Positions 1-9,193 of a DNA stretch of 33,344 bases are shown in pieces. The stretch comes from Linderina pennispora. Taxonomy: Eukaryota; Kickxellomycota; Kickxellomycetes; Kickxellales; Kickxellaceae. The notes below the pieces were generated by a model. That model had not been told where the DNA came from. It searched no databases and saw only the letters and a list, made by a program, of their open reading frames with translations. The position numbers were made by a program, and so were the translations under genes. How positions within the stretch are numbered: position 1 is the stretch's first letter; each line of letters begins with the position of its first letter. The stretch spans positions 1 through 33,344 of the forward strand of contig NW_024468356.1 of the NCBI RefSeq assembly GCF_002104995.1, read 5' to 3'.

Positions 1-1526
1 AGGGATTTCTATTTCTATATGCTTAACTGCACTATAAACCCTCTATGATTATATCCCACATATGTTAATGGGGTGTTTCTACTATTTCCATTATTGAGAG
101 GATAGTGGTAGATAACAGAAATGACTATAGCATTCAGCACTTATAAAATAAGGACCTAGTAGTTGGCAGGCACTACTCCTTTTAGTTGAGTATTAGTAAT
201 AAGGCAGCTAGTAAGAGAGAATGGCAGCTACTTTATATGAATGTCTCCTATTCTAGGCAACACTTTGTCCTAGTTGCTTGCTGTCATAAAGCTAGGTGCA
301 AAGAATAAGTAAATAGATAGAATCATTACTAGTAGTACCTGGCTTATAGAGGTTATTCAAAGATAAGAAAATTCATACTGCTTAAGAAATATAGAGGTTA
401 TACAGAGTTACTTATCTGCCTAGCAACTGTTTATGCATATTATAACTACTAGCAATTTTAGTGTAATAGCAAAAAAATTATCTTGGAAGGTATTTATAAG
501 TATATAAATATTTTGGTTATAATAATTATTAATATCTATGCTAAAAATATCTATTGGTAAAAATTTGTTCTAAAAATGATTATTTAAATATCCAACTAAA
601 TTATAAATTACTAAAACTTATAAGTCTAAGGAGGCCATTCACAAATATAAAAGTTTAAAGAAACTAAATATCTATTATCAGAATAACCAATTAACAAATA
701 AGAAATCAATTACTAGTAGTAGATAAATATTTTAAAATACAGAATGTTTAGCAATGGCCAAAAAGATTCTAGCAACTAGATTAACAAATAAACAAAGATG
801 CTGAAGGGGGTTTCAGAGAAGCACCATATTTGGCATCTGAATAAGAAAACAATAAAAATATTAATAATTATTAAATAGCTAATAATTTCTGACTGATCTC
901 CTAAGAATAGCCCCCAAAGTCTTTCTTTATCTTTATCTAAATATATAAATTGATTTTTTTCTATGTAATGGCATAAGATATCGAGACACAATGAGAATAA
1001 ATACCCTCTTATAAAATCTAACATTTATCAAAGTATACAGTATGTAGTCCTTAAAAGCTAGGAGGTAGTTCTGATATCAGATATAGAATAGGAATGGATA
1101 GTAAAATATCTGACACACTGATATCTTTTACATATCTTTAAGTGGTATTATCCATAAATAATTTTATAGCTGGATAAAAGTGATATTTGTATATTTTTAT
1201 ATTGGTAGGTAAATAGGGATAATGGTACTGTCCACAGAGTATCTGATGGTATAGAGTATATAGAGCCAATGCTCTAACTCAATGTTATTACCATAGTGGC
1301 TAGTAGGATTATTTTATTTACATAGGTAGCTATTCAGTGTAGGCGTGTATGCGGGTTGATGATTGGCATGCTAAAATGGCCATAAGCATAAGGCATTTAC
1401 TTACAAAGATCTTTCTGGAGGCTTGATTTTTATTTAATAAAAACCTCTAACCACAACCCAGTCAACTATAGGCACAGCACATACAATCGGCATGGAACAG
1501 GCAAGCAAGGCATCAAGTGAAAGTAG
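1..1526. other. AT-rich, nearly CpG-free gene-poor block
   Basis: No credible coding region is visible; every frame is densely stopped. The first 1,340 bases are AT-rich, and by eye I find one CG dinucleotide (in ATCGAG near 982), whereas the genes that follow are full of CpG. Short words recur, for example CTAGTAG at 156, 329, 713 and 1300, and a 12-base word starting ATTAACAAAT near 690 and 780. This fits old repeat DNA that has lost CpG by deamination of methylated cytosine, but no element family is recognisable. Composition shifts sharply towards the genic pattern after about 1450. Confidence 0.6.
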
Positions 1527-2378
1527 ATGAATCGTCGATTCAGGCCATTTGAGCTCCAGGTAGCGGGACACGACGGGGTGTTGCAGTAGAGGACAACAAG
1601 ATGATAATCAAACCACTGAACAAGCGCGAGCAGCAGTTCTACGAAGGCGCCAACGGAGAGTTCAAAAACTTCATGCCCGAATACTACGGCACACTGCAGC
1701 GCACCAGCACAGATGGGGGAGCGGCCGGCGAAATGGTAGGTGAATAGATGCGGGTCACAGGAACACACTGCAGCGCACTAAACCTGTCCTCTATTGTGTA
1801 GTATGTTTGCATGGAAAACGTGACGAGCGGGTTCGCCGCGGGGCATGCGTGATGGACGTGAAGGTGGGCACGCGGCTCCATGATGACGATGCGACGGAGG
1901 AGAAGAAGCAAAGGATGGAGAAGAAGGCGCAGCAGACGACCACGGCGTCGCTGGGGGTGCGGATTTGCGGTATGGCGGTGGCCGGGCGGGCGCCGGCAGA
2001 CCGTGACTGGTGTCGCGGGCTGACGGACCAAACAATCAGTGAAGCGTTTAAAGAGTTCTTTGCGGCAGCCGGTGAAGTGTCGGAGGAGTTCCGCAGGTAT
2101 ATTGTGCGGCAGTTTGTGTTGGAGCTGCAGGACTATCTGCGGGTGGTGGAGGGTATGGAGGGCGCGGATGTATGCGAGCTCACTGCTGTTTGTGTAATGA
2201 GGCGGATGCGGAGCGGTACCAGAGGTTCCTGACGGATGACGGGGTGGATGGGATGCTGGACGTGCGGGCGATTGATTTTGCCCATTCGCGGTGGACTCCT
2301 GGCCAGGGCAGCGATGCATGCTATCTGGTGGGGCTGCACAGGCTGATCGACCTGGTTGGTGCGTGCGAACAGCAGTGA
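1527..2378 (+). CDS. Inositol polyphosphate multikinase (IPMK/Arg82 type), frame-broken
   Basis: Phosphorylates inositol polyphosphates (IP3/IP4 to IP5) in the nucleus and cytosol. Visible family motifs, in order: the N-terminal QVAGHDG; IIKP; FMPEYYGT; MENVTSGF; CVMDVKVGT, which contains the DxKxG of the PxxxDxKxG inositol-binding signature; LHDDDATEEK; SLGVRICGM; YASSLLFV; and the C-terminal IDFAHS of the ATP site. The start ATG at 1527 is preceded directly by an in-frame TAG. A 66-nt phase-0 GT-AG intron spans 1736-1801. The frame breaks four times: about 1585 (base missing), the G run 1840-1843 (base missing), about 2155-2163 (extra base) and about 2190-2196 (extra base). Repairing these gives 262 codons including the stop, a normal short fungal IPMK. 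The Pro of PxxxDxKxG appears to be Ala. Function by homology is firm; whether the copy is intact is not. Confidence 0.85.
1736..1801 (+). other. Intron in the IPMK gene
   Basis: A 66-nt GT-AG intron with donor GTAGGTGA and acceptor TTGTGTAG. It contains in-frame stops and lies between the conserved PEYYGT block and the MENVTSGF block. Splicing is phase 0. Confidence 0.75.
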
Positions 2379-2659
2379 TAAGATGGCGGGGGGAAAGCTT
2401 TTTTTTTCCGTATCAGTGTGTCACGCGGGCACGCCTGATTATGTCGCAAATTGGCGCATCCTATGGTTCCTGCAATGCCCGACCATATGCAGCCGCAGTG
2501 AAAAGCGTGGGCACGGTGGCCGAGAGTGGGGAGGGGGCAGGCGGATAGAGGCACTTTTCTTTTTCATCTCACAAATATTTGTTTTTCTACTATTTGAGTA
2601 GCAACAAAAAAGCGACACATTTGAGCACAGCAAATTAGCGACATAAAGCAATACAGCGG

Positions 2660-4334
2660 ATGGCAGCAGACTCTAACCGACTTTCGTGGGCAGTGTCACG
2701 GCTCTCGCAGGATCCGAACGCTGGACGGACACTGCGCCGGTTGACATATCGGGCGATATCGGCGTCACTGAACACGATTCTAGCCAAACAGCAGAGCGGC
2801 AGCGCAGCCGATGGGTGGGTAGCGCGGGCAGCGCGCAGCTGGATAGAAGGCAAGGGCAGGAAGCTGCTGGCATGGGAGGCGGGCAGCGAGACTGGCAGGC
2901 TCGACCGGCGGGCAGCTCCAGCGCGCACCACCATCTACCGGCCACGGCAGCGGTGGAGTGCCTGGCAGAGTGGGGAGTTTGCGACGCTAAACTCGTCGTT
3001 CCCATTCACGATCCCGGCGGTGCCCTCGGGCGTGTTTCTGTTTGCGCAGACACCGCACCCCCACGTACCATCGGCAGTCCTGGTTCCGCCGGGCATGGGT
3101 ACAGCTGCACGCAAGTTCCACTCGTCGTCGCTGGGGCGGCAGCCGGGCTCGCCGTTCGGCGACCGGGACCGAGCACGTTCTGGCGCCGACAGACAGTGCG
3201 TCGATCTCGGCGCAGCTGCACAGCGACGGACGGTCCTCGACGGGTCGCGAGAAGTCGCGGCGGCACGAGTCGCGTCGGGTGCAGCGCAGCTTTGTGTTTG
3301 CGCATGCGGCGTCGGGGATCCCAAAGCATGCGGGGCGGGTGCCACTGGAGCGGCCACTGGAGGGCGAGTCACTGGCAGCGAGCTGCGGCGAGGATGCGTT
3401 TTTCCACCGCAACGATGCCTTGGGCATTGCCGATGGTGTGGGCGGGTGGGCAGGCGTTGGAGATGCAGATCCGGCGCTGTTTGCGCGGCGGCTCATGCAC
3501 CACGCCAGTGCCGAGGTGGCCCGGTTCGAGGACATCGACGATGAGCAGTTCGCTCACTACCATGTGGCGGCTCCAGTGGATATTCTGCGGCGGGCGTACG
3601 AGATCACTTTGGACGAGATGGAGGCACTGGGTGTGCGTGGGTCGTCGACTGCGTGTGTGGTGGTATTGCGCGGCGATGAGCTGCGGGTAGCCAATCTGGG
3701 AGACTGCAGCCTGACGGTGGTGCGCCAGGGCGACATGGTGTACCGCACCGAGGAGCAGCAGCACTCGTTCAACTTCCCCTACCAACTCGGCACCGAGGAG
3801 CACTCCGACGGGCCCTCTGACGCCCAGGTCTTCCGCCTCAAGGTGCAGCGCGGGGATATTGTCATCGTCGGCTCCGACGGCGTCTTTGACAATCTCTTTG
3901 ACGATGACATCCTCGACGAGGTCAACCAGCATCTGCCGGCTGCCATGCGCGCTGCAGGTGCGCCTGAGCTCAAGTATTCGACCGACTCGCTGTGGTACGA
4001 GGCGCAGCAATCGGGCGGCAAGCTCGACGCCATGTGCGAGGGTGGTAGTGATGACCAGGTAGTTTCGCCTGTCCCCGCCGCCTCGCACGTCGTGCCTGCC
4101 CCGCCGCCCAAGCTGCAGAAGATGCTGCCGCAGTTCCACGTTGATCCGCGCGCCATCAGCCGCGCCATAGCCGAGCGCGCCAAGCTCGTCAGTGAGGACA
4201 CACGGTACGCCGAGAGTCCGTTCCAGATGCGTGCTATGCAGGAGGGCCTATACTACCAGGGAGGAAAGCGCGACGACATTTCTGTCATAGTCGCCATCGT
4301 TACCGATCTCGAAGACTCGCCGGATCGCCGCTAA
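2660..4334 (+). CDS. PTC7: PP2C-type protein phosphatase, Ptc7/PPTC7 family
   Basis: Metal-dependent Ser/Thr phosphatase. In yeast and animals this subfamily acts in mitochondria, for example on coenzyme Q biosynthesis proteins. The catalytic domain covers about 3380-4320, with CGEDAFF, GIADGVGGW (metal-binding Asp), GSSTACVVVL, ANLGDC, a YRTEEQQHSFNFPYQLG block typical of PPTC7, GSDGVFDN and the terminal GGKRDDISV (metal-binding Asp). The Arg- and Ser-rich N-terminus from ATG 2660 could be a mitochondrial presequence and contains KFHSSS. The N-terminal part (to about 3165) and the catalytic part are in different frames. One extra base near 3160-3185 would join them into about 557 residues. 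If that break is real, translation of the catalytic part would start at an internal ATG. The next gene begins 171 bp downstream. Confidence 0.85.
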
Positions 4335-4505
4335 AAGGAGAAATTCCTTGCCTCGGATATTTCCGACCTGTCACGGAGAATTGGTTTTGCCCCACGATCC
4401 CCTGGTCCCAACTAAAAGCGCTGTGATCTTCACAGATTGGGCTCCTGGAAGCAGCCTTGCCTTCACTTATCTTTGTTTCCCTCTTTTTTCGTTTACAACA
4501 AGAAA

Positions 4506-6026
4506 ATGCTTGGTGCAATTAGAGCCCGTTCGCAGTTTGCGCGCCCGCTGCTACTGCGGCTGTACCACAAGCCGGCGCGCAACGCGCAGTTCAAGAAGCT
4601 GACGTCGTCGGACATGGAATTCTTCAAGCGCGTTTTGCCGGCTGAAACCATCCTGGCCACACCCGCGGTGGGCGGGGCCTCTGACCCGGTGGAGCTGGAG
4701 GGCTTCAACGCCGACTGGCTGAACAAGTACCGTGGCGACTCGCAGGTGGTGCTGCGACCAAAGACCACGGCCGAGGTATCGCAGATCCTAAAGTACTGCA
4801 ATGAGAACAAGATCGCCGTGGTGCCGCAAGGAGGCAACACGGGGCTGGTGGGCGGCAGTGTGCCGGTTCACGACGAGGTGGTGTTGAGTCTGCGTAACAT
4901 GAACAAGGTGCGTAGCTTTGACGACATCTCGGGCATAGTGACGTGCGATGCTGGGTGTGTACTGGAGGAGCTGGACAACTATGTCGGCGAGCGCGGGTAC
5001 ACGATGCCGTTGGATCTGGGCGCGAAGGGCAGTTGCCAGATCGGAGGTAATGTGGCAACGAATGCGGGCGGCATCCGGTTCCTGCGGTACGGCACTCTGC
5101 ACGGCTCGGTGCTGGGCCTGGAGGTGGTGCTTCCGGACGGTACGATTCTGGACAATCTGAGCACTCTGCGCAAGGACAACACGGGCTATGATCTGAAGCA
5201 GCTGTTTATTGGCTCGGAGGGCTCGCTGGGCGTGATCACGGGCGTGTCGATCACGACGCCGCAGCGCCCGTCAGCCGTCAATGTGGCTGTGCTGGGGGTT
5301 CCCAGCTACGCGGCGGTGCAGGACGCCTTCCGCCTGGCGCGGCGGCGGTGCGGCGAAGTACTGAGTGCCTTTGAGTTCTGGGACCAGAGCTGCATGGGCG
5401 CTGTGCTGCATCACCAGCAGCTGAAGAGCCCGCTGGCCAGCGAGTTCCCGTTCTACGTGCTGGTGGAGACCAGCGGGTCTAACAAGGACCACGATGACGA
5501 GAAGCTGGGCTCTCTGCTCGAGGAGCTGATGGAGAGCGGCACTGTCGAGGACGGCGCCCTGGCGCAGGACGAGCAGCAGATCCGCCGCATGTGGATGATG
5601 CGCGAGGGCATCCCGGAGTCGCTGGGCAAGACCGGCGCCACGTACAAGTACGACATCTCCATCCCCATTCCCGTGCTGTATGATATTGTCGGCGACATTG
5701 CTGGCAAGCTGAAGACTGCCGGTCTGTACCAGTCCTCGGCTGATCCGGTCAAGATCGTCTGCGGCTACGGCCATATTGGCGACGGCAACCTGCACCTGAA
5801 TGTGGTGGCCGACAAGTTCCAGGACCGCGTCACCGAGGTCTTTGAGCCATACGTGTATGAGTGGGTCGCTAGCCACCGTGGGTCCATTTCAGCCGAGCAT
5901 GGCGTCGGCCTGATGAAGCGCGACTACCTCGGCTACTCCAAGCCCAAGGAGATGATCGATTATATGCGTCGCATCAAGGCCATGTTCGACCCGAACGGCA
6001 TCCTTAATCCGTACAAGGTTCTGTGA
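4506..6026 (+). CDS. D-2-hydroxyglutarate dehydrogenase, mitochondrial FAD enzyme
   Basis: Oxidises D-2-hydroxyglutarate (and D-lactate in some relatives) to the 2-oxo acid, probably in the mitochondrial matrix. The intact 506-residue ORF has the PCMH FAD fold: a PQGGNTGLVGGSVP motif near residue 105, GAKGSCQIGGNVATNAGG near residue 177, and GSEGSLGVIT. The C-terminal half carries GYGHIGDGNLHLN near residue 420 (metal and substrate site) and EHGVGLMK near residue 464. I chose ATG 4506 because it opens a typical presequence rich in Arg and Leu with no acidic residues (MLGAIRARSQFARPLLLRL). An in-frame upstream ATG at 4437 would place hydrophobic leader-like residues first and is less likely. 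Close to yeast Dld2/Dld3 and human D2HGDH. No introns or frame breaks. Confidence 0.93.
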   Translation: MLGAIRARSQFARPLLLRLYHKPARNAQFKKLTSSDMEFFKRVLPAETILATPAVGGASDPVELEGFNADWLNKYRGDSQVVLRPKTTAEVSQILKYCNENKIAVVPQGGNTGLVGGSVPVHDEVVLSLRNMNKVRSFDDISGIVTCDAGCVLEELDNYVGERGYTMPLDLGAKGSCQIGGNVATNAGGIRFLRYGTLHGSVLGLEVVLPDGTILDNLSTLRKDNTGYDLKQLFIGSEGSLGVITGVSITTPQRPSAVNVAVLGVPSYAAVQDAFRLARRRCGEVLSAFEFWDQSCMGAVLHHQQLKSPLASEFPFYVLVETSGSNKDHDDEKLGSLLEELMESGTVEDGALAQDEQQIRRMWMMREGIPESLGKTGATYKYDISIPIPVLYDIVGDIAGKLKTAGLYQSSADPVKIVCGYGHIGDGNLHLNVVADKFQDRVTEVFEPYVYEWVASHRGSISAEHGVGLMKRDYLGYSKPKEMIDYMRRIKAMFDPNGILNPYKVL

Positions 6027-6147
6027 TCAGACCGAATTATCTTTGCTGCGCGTTTAGTTCGCGTCGCCCCTTTCCCAGCAAATACATGCTTTTCTTGCTC
6101 CCTCAATCCCCCTTCTTTAATTCAGCTCTCCCTTGTACATTGCGCAA

Positions 6148-7203
6148 ATGGATTTCTTCAACCGTCCCTCCAAAGCTGCAGCCATGTCCACAGACAGCAG
6201 CAAGCCGGTGCACGTCGAGCGCCTGGTTCCCTGGGTAGAAAAATACCGCCCCAAGAGCATCGAGTCGGTAGCCGCGCAGGAGGAGGTTGTGCAGGTGCTG
6301 CGCAAGTCGCTGGAGACAAAGAACCTGCCACATCTGCTGTTCTACGGGCCGCCGGGGACTGGCAAGACCTCGACAATTCTGGCACTGGCCCGCGACATGT
6401 ACGGTCCGGAGGCCATGAAGACACGCGTGCTGGAGCTGAACGCCTCAGATGAGCGCGGTATCGGCGTGGTGCGCGCCAAGGTCAAGGACTTTGCGCGCAG
6501 CGTGGTGTCCCCGGCAGACCCACAGTACCCGTCGCCGCCGTACAAGATTGTAATCCTGGATGAGGCCGACTCCATGACGGCAGATGCCCAGGCAGCGCTG
6601 CGGCGGATCATGGAGAAGTACGCGCGTATTACACGGTTCTGTCTTGTGTGCAATTACGTGAGCCGCATCATCGAGCCGCTGGCTAGCCGGTGCGCCAAAT
6701 TCCGCTTCAAGAGTCTACCTAAGGAGCAGGCGGTCGCGCGCGTCTCCCTGGTGGCCGACAAGGAAAATGTCAGTATTGGCAAGCCGGCCGTTGATGCACT
6801 GGTCACTGCGTCTGAGGGCGACTTGCGGCGCGCGATCATGTCGCTGCAGAGCGCGTCGCGTATGGCTGCGCAGACTGAGATTGACGAGGGGATGGTGCGC
6901 GAGCTTGTGGGTGCCGTGCCGGACTCTGTCATTGACGGGCTGCGCAGAGCCTGGAGCGACCAGGATACGGACTCGTGCATTAGGGCTGTCGACGAGCTCG
7001 GCTTCAGCGGCTTCCCGGCGGCCCAGGTTCTCGCCCAGCTGCACGACCAGGCTATGCAGGATGAAGCACTGAGCTCGCTGCAGAAGGCAAAGCTGGCCGT
7101 GCTCATGGCCAACGTCGACGTAGCCCTGTCTGAGGGCGCCGATGAGCAGCTGCAGATGCTGGATCTGATGATGCAGGCATCGCTGATTGTCTCGAAGGCA
7201 TAG
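6148..7203 (+). CDS. RFC2: Replication factor C small subunit (yeast Rfc2 / human RFC4 type)
   Basis: AAA+ subunit of the five-protein clamp loader that opens PCNA and loads it at primer-template junctions; it also serves in the checkpoint loaders. The intact protein is 351 residues, close to yeast Rfc2 (353). Visible are PWVEKYRP (RFC box II), Walker A GPPGTGKTS at 67-75, LNASDERGI, Walker B ILDEADS with Asp138/Glu139, the arginine-finger SRC at 180-182 and SEGDLRRAI (sensor 2). The N-terminus MDFFNRP precedes the AAA domain. The sequence resembles human RFC4 more than the RFC2, RFC3 or RFC5 paralogues, for example CNYVSRIIEPLASRC. It starts 121 bp after the dehydrogenase stop and ends 125 bp from the convergent splicing-factor gene. 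Confidence 0.93.
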   Translation: MDFFNRPSKAAAMSTDSSKPVHVERLVPWVEKYRPKSIESVAAQEEVVQVLRKSLETKNLPHLLFYGPPGTGKTSTILALARDMYGPEAMKTRVLELNASDERGIGVVRAKVKDFARSVVSPADPQYPSPPYKIVILDEADSMTADAQAALRRIMEKYARITRFCLVCNYVSRIIEPLASRCAKFRFKSLPKEQAVARVSLVADKENVSIGKPAVDALVTASEGDLRRAIMSLQSASRMAAQTEIDEGMVRELVGAVPDSVIDGLRRAWSDQDTDSCIRAVDELGFSGFPAAQVLAQLHDQAMQDEALSSLQKAKLAVLMANVDVALSEGADEQLQMLDLMMQASLIVSKA

Positions 7204-7328
7204 GCCGCTACATAAGCTTCCAATTTTCATTCCGTAAACTATGAATCGTAAAAAAGTACCAAAATTTCCATAGAGTTCCAGTCTGGTAGGGGAGTGGGTT
7301 CCCCTCCCCATACGCTACTGGGAGGTGC

Positions 7329-8368
7329 TTAGACGCCCCAGTTGCCTGCGCTGGTGCGCTCCGGCGAATAACCGCTGTCCGCCGTCTTGGCCGGCTTCTT
7401 GTCCTCCCAGTCTGGCATGGCATCCCGGTCCTTGTACTTCTTTCCGCTGCCTGCCTGCCCGCGGCGCCGCCCGGGGCTGCGCGAATCCCTGCGCGCCCGG
7501 CGATGGCGATTCGGCCGCTCGTCATCGCGCGTACGCCCGTGCCGCCGCGTCCCGGACCGCGAACGGCTGCGCCGCCGCTCGCTGCGCCGCTCGCGACGGT
7601 GCCGATCACGCGATCTTGATCTGGAGGGAATTAAATAGGTGGAATGTAATGGTTAAGGCTGGGGACGATATACACGGGGAGAGGGCTTGTGCTGGCACCG
7701 GGAGGGCGGGGAGGCTCGAAGCAGCGCTTTTGCATTACTCCATGTAGTCCACAATGTCTGGGAGAGCTTACCTGCGCGGGCTACGGCTGCGTTCGCCGCG
7801 ACGCGACGATCTGGCGTCCGGGCAATCCCTGGCCCAATGACCTACCGACAGCAAGTCGCTGGCTTTAATATCCCTCCAATGCCTTGAACACAACACTGCA
7901 TGTCTCTAAACTGTAGTTTACCTGGCCGCCCGCACCGGAAACACGCACCGTCGTCGCGGTTGCGCGCCGGGCCCTTGGCGAACTCCACCACGATGCTCTC
8001 GCCCTGGATCTCCTTGCCGTTCAGCTCCTCCAGCGCCGCCTTGCCGTCCGCCGCCGCCTTGAACGCAATGAACCCGTAGCCTACATACCACCCTCGTTAG
8101 CCCTTTGCCGACTGCGCCTGTATAATGCCCCTGCTACGTTCGCCTATCTCTTACTCAGGTTCGAGCCCCGCTACATGCCACAGGATATGTGCTGTTAGCC
8201 CGTGCTACATTTTGCCTTATTTGGATATATCCTTTAATTCTCCGCAGACTGTACCTTGACGTCGCAGCGCGACATTTCGCCAAACCTCTCAAACAGCTCC
8301 CGCAGCTCCTCCGAGCGCATGGTGCGCGGCAGACGCCCAACAAACAGCTGCTGTGTTTCGCCACTCAT
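7329..8368 (-). CDS. SR-type splicing factor: RRM, CCHC zinc knuckle, RS tail
   Basis: RNA-binding protein of the SRSF7/RSZ22 architecture, expected in the nucleus in splicing or mRNA export. I read four exons: 8255-8368, 7922-8080, 7772-7841 and 7329-7620. Exon 1 gives QLFVGRLP (RNP2) and ELFERFGEM. Exon 2 gives GYGFIAF (RNP1), ELNGKEI and VVEFAKGP, then CFRCGRPG, which exon 3 completes as GHWARDCPD, a CX2CX4HX4C knuckle. Exon 4 is a run of SR, RR and RD dipeptides and ends in SAGNWGV. The introns are 8081-8254, 7842-7921 and 7621-7771, all GT-AG. Introns 2 and 3 splice in frame, but intron 1 is one base out of phase: exon 1 ends ...DVK in phase 0, while exon 2 needs one preceding G to give GYGF. 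Total length about 211 residues with that base restored. Confidence 0.82.
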
Positions 8369-8757
8369 TTTCTTTTTAAATAGCTACTGAGCTGCGACCT
8401 TTTTGCAAGCTAGATGAGCAGAAATCTTTATGCCAGAAGGAAAAGGGAAAAGCTGAATTCCGAATAAAACGCAAAAAAAACGAAAACAACCCTTCTATGG
8501 ACCTTTTTTTTTGTTCAAGGAAAATACCCGGCCAGGGTGAGAAGAATAAATTTTCAGCTGGGCAGAATGAGGGAGGGAGAGGGAAGGGGCTGTTGCGGCT
8601 GCACCGGAGCTGGGTCCTGTTTCCCTGCAGTTTCATGCCCAGGACGAACCAGGTTTGCCTATTCGCCCACCCAGCCATTATCACGGAGGGGCAATCAGTG
8701 CCTCCCACCCCTCGACAATTAGACGCGCATCCACGCGACACCACCGCCCCATGCCCC
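8369..8757. other. Short intergenic stretch between two minus-strand genes
   Basis: This 389-bp stretch separates the HPt stop from the splicing-factor start, so it should hold the splicing-factor promoter and the HPt 3' end. It carries A- and T-runs near 8470-8515 and a G/A-rich patch near 8567-8590. No gene or structured RNA is apparent. Confidence 0.4.
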
Positions 8758-9193
8758 TCACTCGTTCTCCTGCTCATAGAAGAAGCGCAGAAACTCCCTG
8801 GCCTTGCGATACTCGCTCCGGCCCTCCACCAGCTCAGCGCCAATTTCCCTTAGCGCCGTATCCTCATCCACCTGGCCCTGGCCGTCGCTGCCGCGCAGCC
8901 TGCCCAGCTGCTGAATGTGCTCGCAGCAGTCGCGCACGCGCTTTTACGCCTATCGACGCCGAGCTGCCCTTCAAAAAGTGGCCCAGCTCTGAGAGCCGCG
9001 CCAGGTCTCGTGCCTTTATTGCCTTGTCCATGCTTGTGAATGTCGTCTCGGCTTGCTCAAAGTAGTTGTACACTAGCTGCTGGCTGAACTCGTCGTCCTC
9101 GCCGTCCATTGCCAGCAGCTGGTCAAACACGTCCAGGTCCAGGATGTTGCCGCCGAGCTCGTCGTCTGCTGTGTCGCTGGTTACATTGGTCAT
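8758..9193 (-). CDS. YPD1: Ypd1-like histidine phosphotransfer (HPt) protein
   Basis: Cytoplasmic-nuclear phosphorelay intermediate that passes phosphate from hybrid histidine kinases to response regulators (osmotic and oxidative stress signalling in fungi). The first 84 residues are a helical acidic stretch ending in HFLKGSSASIGVK; the phosphorylatable His is residue 72, in the HxLKGSS signature. The rest, RVRDCCEHIQQLG to FLRFFYEQENE, is in another frame and is joined by removing one A from an A run (TTTT on the plus strand, 8942-8945). The corrected length is 144 residues, near other Ypd1 proteins. ATG 9193 was chosen because it opens the acidic N-terminus; an upstream in-frame ATG at 9235 would add 14 hydrophobic residues. 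Confidence 0.85.

Noticed and set aside
150-1310. Recurring CTAGTAG word (156, 329, 713, 1300) and a repeated 12-mer near 690 and 780
   Set aside because: Too short and irregularly spaced to call a repeat unit or array; probably a product of AT-rich decay.
3006-4201. Long minus-strand frames opposite the PP2C gene
   Set aside because: Mirror frames of a GC-rich coding region; the plus-strand frame carries all PP2C motifs.
8155-8175. GGTTCGAGCCCC, like a tRNA T-loop
   Set aside because: No D-arm A-box or foldable acceptor stem upstream; it lies inside intron 1 of the SR-factor gene.
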